Positions 32,251-38,983 of a stretch of 42,594 bases of DNA are shown here, piece by piece. The stretch is from a virus. Position 1 is the first letter of the stretch, and every line of letters begins with the position of its first letter. The position numbers and the translations under genes were made by a program. The DNA is taken from IMG/VR virus record IMGVR_UViG_3300003937_000089, positions 1 to 42,594 of that record; one strand, given 5' to 3'. The notes under the pieces are model-generated. The model saw only the letters and a program-made list of their open reading frames with translations. It had not been told where the DNA came from and searched no databases.

Positions 32251-33285
32251 TTACTTAAAATATTTACTCAAAGTATCATCAACATTTTTGTTAATTTCCT
32301 TTTTGAGTTCATCTAAATCAAGTTCTACGTCTTCTTCCATTTCAGATACTTCTTCGTGTCTCACGCTTAAATCTGCAATGTCTTCGATTCTTTTTTCTTC
32401 TATTTCTTCTGGTTCGGGTAAATCACTTGTTTCCTCAATAGGTGCATCAACAAAACTTTCTAATTTATCCATTATCTCATCTAATTCTTCGTCAGATGGT
32501 AATTCACCTTCCATGTCTGAGTCTTCAGATGGAATATCATCCATTCCTTCTTCGTCTGAGAAATCATCTTTAGGTTCAAATCTTTCTGCAATTTCTTCTC
32601 TATCTTCCTCATCTAACGAATCAATATTGACAGCTGAAAGAACCATGTTGATAACATACTTAATATCATCACTTTCCATTTTTTCTTTTACATCTCTCAA
32701 TGCTTGTCCTAATTTACCAGAGAATTTTTGAATGTCGGCCATATAATCCGATCTCTTACCTTCTTCCTCACCTTCAGGTTCCATCGCAGGTTCATCAGAC
32801 GGTATTTCGTCTTCTATACCTGAATCTGCCGGTGGTAAATCATCGATAGGTGCATCATCTACAGGAGCGTCAGCTACAGGTTCTGCGGGTACGTCCTCTA
32901 CAGGAGCATCGGCCACAGGTTCTGAGTCCTTAGTCTTTAATACGTATTTTTTTGCTTCGTTTAATGATTCCTGTCCACTAATGAGTTCTAATCTTTTTAA
33001 TGCCTCAGAGTATGATTTGAATTTATTTTTATTTTTCATAAAAATACCTCCGATATAATCTAAAGAACCTTCTGTAAGACCTTTCTTTACGAAATAACCT
33101 TCTTTTTCTTTTACTATACCGTACACACCGTTAGATGATTCTTTAATGAATTGAACTGACTTAGTAGAATTTCCTTCAGTAATGTTGGATTTTTGAGATA
33201 TACCATAATTGGCAATCTCCATAATTCTTTTTAATTTTTCGTCTACAGGTAATTTTTCACTACCCAATGGTCTTAGATCTGACAT
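32251..33285 (-). CDS. Acidic phage structural/core candidate
   Basis: A 344-residue protein. An N-terminal part (~1-110) contains D-L-R-P-L-G-S-E-K-L-P-V-D-E-K-L-K-R-I-M-E-I. It is followed by a Pro/Ala/Asp repeat linker (PVADAPVEDVPAEPVADAPV, ~123-150). A helical domain (~180-240) and a long acidic tail come next. Candidate L/I-x-E sites include I-K-E|S (~48-51), L-T-E|G (~70-73) and L-N-E|A (~108-111). Composition resembles the scaffold gene gp22, and a core or scaffold accessory is plausible. The ATG is preceded by paired TATTTATA/TATAAATA boxes, so this may be the first late gene of its operon. Confidence 0.68.
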   Translation of the reverse strand: MSDLRPLGSEKLPVDEKLKRIMEIANYGISQKSNITEGNSTKSVQFIKESSNGVYGIVKEKEGYFVKKGLTEGSLDYIGGIFMKNKNKFKSYSEALKRLELISGQESLNEAKKYVLKTKDSEPVADAPVEDVPAEPVADAPVDDAPIDDLPPADSGIEDEIPSDEPAMEPEGEEEGKRSDYMADIQKFSGKLGQALRDVKEKMESDDIKYVINMVLSAVNIDSLDEEDREEIAERFEPKDDFSDEEGMDDIPSEDSDMEGELPSDEELDEIMDKLESFVDAPIEETSDLPEPEEIEEKRIEDIADLSVRHEEVSEMEEDVELDLDELKKEINKNVDDTLSKYFK

Positions 33286-33296
33286 ATTTAAATAAT

Positions 33297-33326
33297 TATT
33301 TATAACTTATTCTTATACTATAAATA
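33297..33326 (-). promoter_or_regulatory. Late-type promoter region with boxes in both orientations
   Basis: On the minus strand TATTTATAG (box 33326-33319) and, further downstream, TATAAATA (33304-33297), upstream of ATG 33285. This is the only minus-strand structural gene with both orientations in tandem. It does not settle which orientation is the active one. Confidence 0.4.
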
Positions 33327-33355
33327 CAACAATATCGAGAAAAATATATTGATCT

Positions 33356-34123
33356 CTATTGTTCTATAGATAATTTCTTATCTGTGGTTTTAGTTTGGAT
33401 ATCTAACAACTTCCCTATATACCCATTTCTTCTTAATAATTTGAATGCCAAATTCTCATAAGAAAACTCTCCACCGTCATCCAAACCACTTTGTCTAAAC
33501 TTTTTTAGTTTAACTTTTAGGAGTTTTATGTCTTCTAAAACATCCTCTCCTTTATCGAACCTTTCCGATATATCATCGATTCTATCTTCAAAATCTTCTG
33601 ATTTTTTTAATATCATATTTTTATCAATTGACTGCACTGTTTTAACGGGGGTTACTACCCACTCATCATTTAATACAGAATAGATACCTGAGGCGTGATG
33701 TGGTTCATTTACATCTTGAACGTAAATTTCACAATCAAACCCTTTAACTAAAATTTCATGTTGTTTATTCCAAAGACTTCTTTTACTATTAAAAAAACCT
33801 TTTAGAAGGTCTAAATTATAATCCGTCTCATCGTAATCCACTAATATGTGTAAATCCACATCTGAGTATTTTGACCAATTATAGTTTGCGAGTGACCCCG
33901 TTAAAATTACATCGTGTATAAAAAATTCTATATCTAAGTAATCCATGAATTTTTCTGTAACATCCATAAGTTTCTTTCTTATTTCGTCATGCATAAAAAA
34001 TTCACCATCCTTGACATCAAAAATGTCATTAGACAATGAATCCCTTACTTCAAAAGATTTGACTATCTCTTGATTGTTACCGATTTCCTCAATTAGTTCA
34101 TCAACAATCTGTTTGTTTTCCAT
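33356..34123 (-). CDS. Nucleotidyltransferase (Pol beta-like fold)
   Basis: A 255-residue protein. The signature G-S-L-A-N-Y-N-W-S-K-Y-S-D-V-D-L-H-I-L-V (~72-91) matches the Pol-beta nucleotidyltransferase core, G-S ... D-x-D, with the two metal-binding Asp in S-D-V-D-L. A third acidic residue is likely in C-E-I-Y-V-Q-D (~130-136). The H-H-A-S-G-I-Y-S-V segment follows. The C-terminal ~90 residues are helical. Such stand-alone phage enzymes may modify RNA, protein or small molecules by NMP transfer; no substrate can be inferred here. It overlaps the KTSC gene by one base, so the two are likely translated together. Confidence 0.82.
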   Translation of the reverse strand: MENKQIVDELIEEIGNNQEIVKSFEVRDSLSNDIFDVKDGEFFMHDEIRKKLMDVTEKFMDYLDIEFFIHDVILTGSLANYNWSKYSDVDLHILVDYDETDYNLDLLKGFFNSKRSLWNKQHEILVKGFDCEIYVQDVNEPHHASGIYSVLNDEWVVTPVKTVQSIDKNMILKKSEDFEDRIDDISERFDKGEDVLEDIKLLKVKLKKFRQSGLDDGGEFSYENLAFKLLRRNGYIGKLLDIQTKTTDKKLSIEQ

Positions 34124-34365
34124 TACAGTTTCTTGTACTCATAAGATCTCCCAATATTTAAATTAAAAAATCTACCTTGCGATTCCGCCATCCTAAGTTT
34201 CGTAAACTTTTCCCACGGAACTTTATAATACTCATAAACAACACCACTTTTAAAAGTGATTTTTAATGTTTCATCTTCCGTATTGTAAGATGCGGACTTT
34301 AGATTAGATGACTCTATCTCTACAAGAATCTCTTTTCCGTTGATTTTCTCTGATGTAATTGCCAT
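34123..34365 (-). CDS. KTSC-domain protein
   Basis: This 80-residue protein matches the KTSC domain over most of its length: S-S-N-L-K-S-A-S-Y-N (~19-28, the region giving the family its name), L-K-I-T-F-K-S-G-V-V-Y-E-Y-Y-K-V-P (~34-50), then F-x-x-L-R-M-A-E-S-Q-G-R-F-F-N (~54-68). KTSC domains occur alone in bacteria and phages and are sometimes fused to nucleic-acid-related enzymes; their biochemical role is not established. Its start overlaps a host-type promoter region upstream, and a TATTTATA box lies 66 bases before the ATG. Confidence 0.88.
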   Translation of the reverse strand: MAITSEKINGKEILVEIESSNLKSASYNTEDETLKITFKSGVVYEYYKVPWEKFTKLRMAESQGRFFNLNIGRSYEYKKL

Positions 34366-34382
34366 AACTTATTATTTTAATT

Positions 34383-34414
34383 TTAATATAACAATTTAAA
34401 CAGACAAAGTCAAG
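34383..34414 (-). promoter_or_regulatory. Host-type promoter (CTTG-N20-TATATTAA) before KTSC gene
   Basis: Minus strand: CTTG (34414-34411), 20 bases, TATATTAA (34390-34383), ATG at 34365. One mismatch in the -33 box and two in the -7 box. Confidence 0.4.
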
Positions 34415-34430
34415 TTAGTCCGATGTATCC

Positions 34431-34438
34431 TATAAATA
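34431..34438 (-). promoter_or_regulatory. Late-promoter-like TATTTATA box
   Basis: Minus-strand TATTTATAGGATAC, directly downstream of the Hsp20 terminator. The 8 bases after the box match the terminase-gene box context (TAGGATA). It would add late expression to the KTSC/nucleotidyltransferase operon. Confidence 0.4.
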
Positions 34439-34453
34439 TCTAATAAAAATTAA

Positions 34454-34470
34454 ACCCCCTAATCGGGGGT
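34454..34470 (-). terminator. Intrinsic terminator after Hsp20 gene
   Basis: ACCCCC (34454-34459) / GGGGGT (34465-34470) with a 5-base loop. On the minus strand the stem is followed by TTAATTTTTATT. It lies directly after the stop codon of the Hsp20 gene. Confidence 0.8.
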
Positions 34471-34475
34471 CTAAT

Positions 34476-34847
34476 TTATGAAACTGAAATAGTTCTTTGT
34501 TTAGTTTTTTTCTTACTCTTAGGGAAATTTATGTAGAGTATCCCATCTTTAACTTTAGCGTCAATCTTCTTTTCATCAATATCGTCAGGTAAAGTATAAG
34601 TTCTTTCAAATGAACCCATATAATCAGTGGAATCCTCAGTTCTACTATAATTGACCTTAAGTAAGTCCTCTTCAACCACGATATTGATATCGTTTTTATT
34701 AAGACCCGGAACAAGAAATTGTAATTCATACTTATTCTCATCCTCATGTCTATGTACATTGACACGACCACTTTGAGTGGTCTCAGTTTTAGAGTCGAAA
34801 AACTCATCAACAAATTTGATCCATGGATCGTTTCTAAATAAAATCAT
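34476..34847 (-). CDS. Small heat-shock protein, Hsp20/alpha-crystallin family
   Basis: This 123-residue holdase chaperone binds unfolding proteins and prevents aggregation. The alpha-crystallin domain runs from ~27 to 115: R-V-N-V-H-R-H-E-D-E-N-K-Y-E-L-Q-F, then V-P-G-L-N-K-N-D-I-N-I-V-V (~46-58) and F-E-R-T-Y-T-L-P-D-D-I-D (~78-89). It ends with K-D-G-I-L-Y-I-N-F-P (~98-107), the family's G-I-L hallmark. The N-terminal arm (M-I-L-F-R-N-D-P-W-I-K-F-V-D-E-F-F) is short, and the C-terminal tail lacks a clear I-x-I/V beyond T-I-S-V. It is divergent from the phage ClpC gene, with a shared regulatory region. Hsp20 genes are common in marine T4-like phages. Confidence 0.92.
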   Translation of the reverse strand: MILFRNDPWIKFVDEFFDSKTETTQSGRVNVHRHEDENKYELQFLVPGLNKNDINIVVEEDLLKVNYSRTEDSTDYMGSFERTYTLPDDIDEKKIDAKVKDGILYINFPKSKKKTKQRTISVS

Positions 34848-34920
34848 AATTTAATTTTTTAATTTTTTTTATTAAACACATAAGAACAAAATGAATACCA
34901 ATACCATAAATGAGACATTC

Positions 34921-34959
34921 TGTCACAAATATAATCATTATACGTGACATATTGTCAAG
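34921..34959 (-). promoter_or_regulatory. Hsp20 promoter with operator-like inverted repeat
   Basis: On the minus strand the -7 box TATATTTG (34933-34926) matches the Bacteroidota consensus exactly; CTTG at 34959-34956 lies 22 bases upstream, slightly long. TGTCAC (34921-34926) and GTGACA (34944-34949), a perfect 6-bp inverted repeat, flank the -7 box and enclose the near-centred palindrome ATAATCATTAT (34931-34941). The layout is that of a repressor site on a promoter. The regulator is unknown. Confidence 0.5.
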
Positions 34960-34981
34960 TAGTAAATCATATGGGGTATTG

Positions 34982-35013
34982 TTTGACTTTTGGAACAATT
35001 TTATGTATCTTTA
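34982..35013 (+). promoter_or_regulatory. Host-type promoter for the ClpC-like gene
   Basis: TTTG (34982-34985), 20 bases, TATCTTTA (35006-35013), 19 bases before ATG 35033. The -33 box and spacing match the Bacteroidota consensus and the -7 box has one mismatch. Confidence 0.6.
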
Positions 35014-35032
35014 TTTAAAACACTTTTAATAT

Positions 35033-37048
35033 ATGTCAGTAGATTTTTTCGAAGAGGGAACACAGTCCCAAAGTAAAAGAGGTAAGAAAGGTAGTAAGAC
35101 GCCAGTTTTAGATAATTTTTCACGAGACCTAACACAATTAGCATTAGATGGGGATATCGATCCTATCATTGGTAGAGATAAAGAGGTACATCGTATTGCA
35201 CAAATATTATCTCGTAAAAAGAAAAACAATGTTGTCATTGTTGGTGAAGCGGGAGTTGGTAAATCCGCATTAGTGGAAAAACTTGCACTACTTATAAGTG
35301 CGGGTAACTGTCCTACCAATCTTTTAGATAAAAGGATTATGTCGTTGGATTTAACGTCTTTAGTTGCGGGGACAAAATATAGAGGTCAATTTGAAGAAAG
35401 AATTAAAGTAATTCTAAACGAACTACAAGACGCACCTAATGTGATTATTTTCATTGACGAGATACACACCATGGTTGGTGCGGGTAACGCTTCGGGTTCT
35501 ATGGATGCCGCTAACATACTTAAACCGGCACTTGCAAGAGGTGAGATACAATGTATAGGGGCAACCACTTTCGATGAGTATAAGAAAAATATTGAGAAGG
35601 ACGGTGCTCTTGTAAGAAGATTCCAAAAGATTATATTAGAAGAACCGACAACGGTAGAAACTATCGATATTTTAAAGAATTTAAAAGATTCTTATGAGGA
35701 CTATCATAGAGTCGATTATCAAAAAGACGTAATTGAAACTATTGTGAAGTTATGTAAACGATTTATTACGGACAAACAATTCCCTGATAAGGCTATCGAT
35801 GTTTTGGATGAATTAGGATCACAGAAAAAAATAAATATTAAGATACCAGAATCTATAGAGAAACTGAAAAAAAGTTGTGAATCTATTAGAATTAAAAAAT
35901 TAGAAGTTGTAAAGAATCAGGATTACGAAAAGGCAGCAAACCTTAGAGATCAAGAAAGAAAGATCCTCAAGAAATTAGATAATGAAAAGAAAAAATGGAA
36001 TAAAGAACAACAACTAAATAAGAAACCTATTTCAGTGGACGATGTTTATAATATTATTACCGACATCACAGGGGTACCAATTAATAAATTAGATACTAAG
36101 GAAACCAAATCACTATTATCTTTAGAGAAAACAATATCCAAAAATGTTATTGGACAAGACGATGCCGTTGAGATCATATCAAAATCAATAAGAAGAAATA
36201 GGGTTGGTGTTAAGGGTCATAATAAACCTATTGGTTCTTTCATGTTCTTAGGATCTACTGGTGTGGGTAAAACACACTTAGCAAAAACATTAGCCAATAC
36301 CTTATTTGGAGATCCCGACAAGATTATAAGGGTAGATATGAGTGAATTCATGGAAAAACACAATGTTTCCAAACTAATTGGGTCTCCTCCGGGTTATGTC
36401 GGATTTGAAGAAGGTGGTCAGTTAACCGAGAAAATTAAGAATAATCCATTTTCAGTTGTCTTATTTGACGAAATAGAAAAGGCACATAAAGATGTCTTCA
36501 ATATCCTACTTCAAATATTGGATGAGGGTAGGTTAACAGATTCATTTGGTAGGAAAGTAAATTTTACTAATACTTTGATAATAATGACGTCGAACGTCGG
36601 TGCTAAGAAAGTTGCCGATTTTGGTGGGGGTGTAGGTTTTACATCTGACGGTGATAGGGCTAAAGTAAAAGACTCAATCATTAAAAAATCATTGAAACAA
36701 AAATTTAGTCCTGAATTCTTAAATAGAATCGATGATATTATTGTATTCAATAAACTACAAGATAAGTCACTTAAAAAAATTATCACTATCGAGTTAAATA
36801 AATTATCAAAAAGACTTATCGAGAGTGATTACAAAATAAAATTTGATCGTAGTGTAAGTCAAGAAGTTTTAAATAGAAATTCTGAAGAAGAGTATGGTGC
36901 GAGACCAATAAAACGAATCATACAAAACCTGTGTGAGGATTTTATAAGTGATAAGATTTTAGAAGGTGAGATTACGGAGAATTCCGATTTCATCTTAAAA
37001 ATTAAAGACGGAAACATGGAATTATCAAAAAATATTCCCCTGATTTAA
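35033..37048 (+). CDS. clpC: ClpC-like AAA+ protein unfoldase lacking the N domain
   Basis: A 671-residue, two-ring AAA+ ATPase. D1: Walker A GEAGVGKS (71-78), pore loop K-Y-R-G (115-118), Walker B IIFIDEIH (138-145), Arg finger in A-L-V-R-R-F (192-197). A UVR-like coiled segment (N-Q-D-Y-E-K-A-A-N-L-R-D, 295-306) takes the place of the long ClpB middle domain, as in ClpC. D2: Walker A GSTGVGKT (407-414), pore loop G-Y-V-G (454-457), Walker B VVLFDEIEKAH (475-485). V-G-F (534-536) sits where ClpC/ClpA carry the ClpP-docking loop. The usual ~150-residue N-terminal substrate/adaptor domain is missing, replaced by ~25 basic residues. The sequence around F-L-N-R-I-D-D-I-I-V-F-N looks Bacteroidota-like. 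It probably docks on host ClpP and redirects proteolysis. Confidence 0.93.
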   Translation: MSVDFFEEGTQSQSKRGKKGSKTPVLDNFSRDLTQLALDGDIDPIIGRDKEVHRIAQILSRKKKNNVVIVGEAGVGKSALVEKLALLISAGNCPTNLLDKRIMSLDLTSLVAGTKYRGQFEERIKVILNELQDAPNVIIFIDEIHTMVGAGNASGSMDAANILKPALARGEIQCIGATTFDEYKKNIEKDGALVRRFQKIILEEPTTVETIDILKNLKDSYEDYHRVDYQKDVIETIVKLCKRFITDKQFPDKAIDVLDELGSQKKINIKIPESIEKLKKSCESIRIKKLEVVKNQDYEKAANLRDQERKILKKLDNEKKKWNKEQQLNKKPISVDDVYNIITDITGVPINKLDTKETKSLLSLEKTISKNVIGQDDAVEIISKSIRRNRVGVKGHNKPIGSFMFLGSTGVGKTHLAKTLANTLFGDPDKIIRVDMSEFMEKHNVSKLIGSPPGYVGFEEGGQLTEKIKNNPFSVVLFDEIEKAHKDVFNILLQILDEGRLTDSFGRKVNFTNTLIIMTSNVGAKKVADFGGGVGFTSDGDRAKVKDSIIKKSLKQKFSPEFLNRIDDIIVFNKLQDKSLKKIITIELNKLSKRLIESDYKIKFDRSVSQEVLNRNSEEEYGARPIKRIIQNLCEDFISDKILEGEITENSDFILKIKDGNMELSKNIPLI

Positions 37049-37055
37049 CTAAAAA

Positions 37056-37087
37056 CTTGACTTTTTTAAAAAATATATATATTTATA
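37056..37087 (+). promoter_or_regulatory. Promoter-like sequence downstream of clpC
   Basis: CTTG (37056-37059), 20 bases, TATTTATA (37080-37087). It has both a -33 element at the right spacing and the late-type box, directly after the clpC stop and in front of a gene-free plus-strand interval with two terminators. Confidence 0.4.
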
Positions 37088-37091
37088 CATC

Positions 37092-37126
37092 AAAGGTACT
37101 CTTTGTCGAATACCTTTTCGTTTTTT
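37092..37126 (+). terminator. First terminator after clpC
   Basis: AAAGGTA (37092-37098) pairs with TACCTTT (37111-37117) around a 12-base loop, followed by TCG and six T (37121-37126). Confidence 0.5.
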
Positions 37127-37167
37127 CTCGTTAAATTATTGGTGTTGAAACCAGTATAGACCTAAAA

Positions 37168-37195
37168 CCCCAGCAAACCTTGTTGGGGTTTTTTT
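37168..37195. terminator. Bidirectional terminator between convergent transcripts
   Basis: CCCCAGCAA (37168-37176) / TTGTTGGGG (37180-37188), a 9-bp stem with one G-T pair and loop ACC, followed by seven T on the plus strand. The stop codon of the convergent minus-strand gene (37194-37196) overlaps the T-run. On the minus strand a shorter T-run follows. Confidence 0.85.
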
Positions 37196-37631
37196 ATATC
37201 CCCTTTTCTATTGCCTTCTTAACAGCGGATGAAAATGTTGTCTTATCAAAAGGTATATCATCATTTTGTAAATCTATAAATGTGGACTCTACCGTAGATT
37301 TGGCTCTTCCTTCCACCTCAATCACTTCCCCGTCCATGTAGATCAGTAAAGTAACAATTGTTTTTTTACTCACTTTCGTCCATGGACCAAGTTGGATCCC
37401 TGTTTGAGGGGACTCTATTGATTGTACAATAACATCAATCGGTTTACCATCCATACATAAATTGTATTTATCTGAGATAATGTCTTCCATCATCTGTTTT
37501 ATACCGAATGTAATCCTTCTTTTACTGATTTCTTCCATTTCAATTTCAGTGGTTACTGATTTAATAGAATAACAATCAACCTGTGAAAATAATAGGGTTG
37601 GGAATAATAAGAGTATTAGTAAATTTTTCAT
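37194..37631 (-). CDS. Exported protein of unknown function, last gene of the CsgG-like operon
   Basis: A 145-residue protein with a clear signal peptide (MKNLLILLLFPTLLFS), cut probably just before Gln 17. The mature part has two Cys (20 and 59) that could form a disulfide. It contains an alpha/beta domain: P-I-D-V-I-V-Q-S-I-E-S-P (~64-75), K-K-T-I-V-T-L-L-I-Y-M-D-G-E-V-I-E-V-E-G (~89-108) and a C-terminal helix (TTFSSAVKKAIEKGI). Size, export and position beside a CsgG-like gene recall the periplasmic accessory CsgE of curli systems, but no CsgE signature is visible. The 'strand, E-G-x-A/G, helix' ending also resembles the CsgG/LpoB-type fold. Confidence 0.75.
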   Translation of the reverse strand: MKNLLILLLFPTLLFSQVDCYSIKSVTTEIEMEEISKRRITFGIKQMMEDIISDKYNLCMDGKPIDVIVQSIESPQTGIQLGPWTKVSKKTIVTLLIYMDGEVIEVEGRAKSTVESTFIDLQNDDIPFDKTTFSSAVKKAIEKGI

Positions 37632-37633
37632 AA

Positions 37634-38983
37634 TTAAAATCTGATTTTACCACCAGTCAGAACTTGATAGTTTAATGCATTACCTCCCGATTGCCAAACT
37701 CCCGTAAAACTGATGTTATATTTAAATGTTTTTGTGATTTGAATATCCCAAGAACTAAATGGTACTATTAATAATCCAGGGTCCCACCACTGACCCTCAT
37801 AATACTGTGTGAATGGAGAATACACCCCCAATATTAGAGCCGATGTTGTGATCTTCGGAGTTACTCTAAAGTTTCTATGAATACCACTGACTGCGGATAG
37901 ATTTTGTAATTCTCTTTTACCTAATTTACCTATTGTAAAATTAGCACCCACCATACCCGTAAATTTCTTTTTACCAAACTTAAATGATTCTAAAACAGTA
38001 GTTGTATTTAAATGGTTTTGATCAAAGTTGGTCATCGTGGTGTTTGCACCCACTAAATTAAATGTCCTATTTGGGTTTATCCATGATTTGTAGAAAGTTA
38101 AACTAAAATCATTAGTTACGGTTGTGTATGTAAATAACGCACCTTGGACTCTACTCTTTTTTGTATTCGCACTTGTAATAGATCCTACCACTTTTATTTG
38201 TCGACCATTCGAATTGTCTTGGTTATCAATAACCACGATATCTCCTGATGCTATTAGTGAACCTCTATTTTTATTGTCTGACTCTCCACCATCTATTGCA
38301 TTAGAAACTGAATTTGCCAAAGACATGGTTAACCCACCTTCTTTTGATTCCTCTTCAGTCGCAGTTTCACTACCTTCTGTCGATGTACCGTTTTCGTTAG
38401 TGTTACCTTGACTACCGTTAGTTTCATTAGAACCTGATTCGTTAGACTGTTCAGAACTATTGTTAGATTCACCCCTATTCTCGCTTTTGTTATTGGATCC
38501 TACGGATTGTTCTTTAGAATTTTCGGTTTTAGTATTATTCTTCCCCTTCTTTCTTTTCTTCTTCTTTTTTGATGCGTTATCGATGGCCTCCGCCACGGGG
38601 ACACCTGATGATGATAGTGCCTGTGGTAACATGTCCCCACCCAAAACACTCATTATATTTGTAATTACTGTGATAGTATTTTGAACTATCACTGCATTTG
38701 TATTATTAGTAACTATTTGGGATATTTCTTGACATGGGTTTGAAGAGTTAGATTGAGTAACTATGTTCATCCACGAATCAAAAGTACCATTAGTAAAATC
38801 GAGCTGTGTGAATGTCTGTACGTTACCAAAATAATTCAGAACAATTTCATCACTTGAACCCATCTGAATTGTTTGTTGATTTAAAGTACAGGGATCTGTA
38901 AACGTGTAGGACCACTGACCGTAACCAACCAATGGTAATAAAAATAATATTACCGCAATTATTTTATTCTTCAAATATCCCAC
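37634..38983 (-). CDS. Putative outer-membrane beta-barrel protein
   Basis: A 449-residue protein with signal peptide (NKIIAVILFLLPLVGYG, cut before Gln 23). Residues ~23-125 form an N-terminal domain with three Cys. Residues ~137-215 are a low-complexity linker, first Lys-rich (KKKKKRKKGK) and then Ser/Asn/Glu/Gly-rich. Residues ~240-449 show alternating-hydrophobic strands with aromatic girdles and end G-G-K-I-R-F, i.e. with C-terminal Phe, the usual last-strand signal for outer-membrane insertion. I infer a ~10-14 stranded barrel. It overlaps the CsgG-like gene by 20 bases, so they are probably produced together. It may anchor or gate the export system; I know no named homologue. Confidence 0.72.
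   Translation of the reverse strand: MGYLKNKIIAVILFLLPLVGYGQWSYTFTDPCTLNQQTIQMGSSDEIVLNYFGNVQTFTQLDFTNGTFDSWMNIVTQSNSSNPCQEISQIVTNNTNAVIVQNTITVITNIMSVLGGDMLPQALSSSGVPVAEAIDNASKKKKKRKKGKNNTKTENSKEQSVGSNNKSENRGESNNSSEQSNESGSNETNGSQGNTNENGTSTEGSETATEEESKEGGLTMSLANSVSNAIDGGESDNKNRGSLIASGDIVVIDNQDNSNGRQIKVVGSITSANTKKSRVQGALFTYTTVTNDFSLTFYKSWINPNRTFNLVGANTTMTNFDQNHLNTTTVLESFKFGKKKFTGMVGANFTIGKLGKRELQNLSAVSGIHRNFRVTPKITTSALILGVYSPFTQYYEGQWWDPGLLIVPFSSWDIQITKTFKYNISFTGVWQSGGNALNYQVLTGGKIRF

Larger units (their letters stand above)
37092..37195 (+). ncRNA. Candidate small RNA between clpC and the convergent operon
   Basis: The 145-base gap holds a promoter-like sequence and three hairpins: AAAGGTA/TACCTTT (37092-37117), TGGT/ACCA (around 37140-37153) and the strong terminator at 37168-37188. 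A transcript from about 37094 would be either ~35 or ~100 nt long. There is no open frame of note. The arrangement is also explained by two tandem terminators for clpC, so this is a hypothesis. Confidence 0.3.

Noticed and set aside
37194-38983. CsgE and CsgF as names for the two genes after the CsgG-like gene
   Set aside because: Order and export would fit a curli operon, but neither sequence shows the CsgE or CsgF patterns, and one looks like a beta-barrel.
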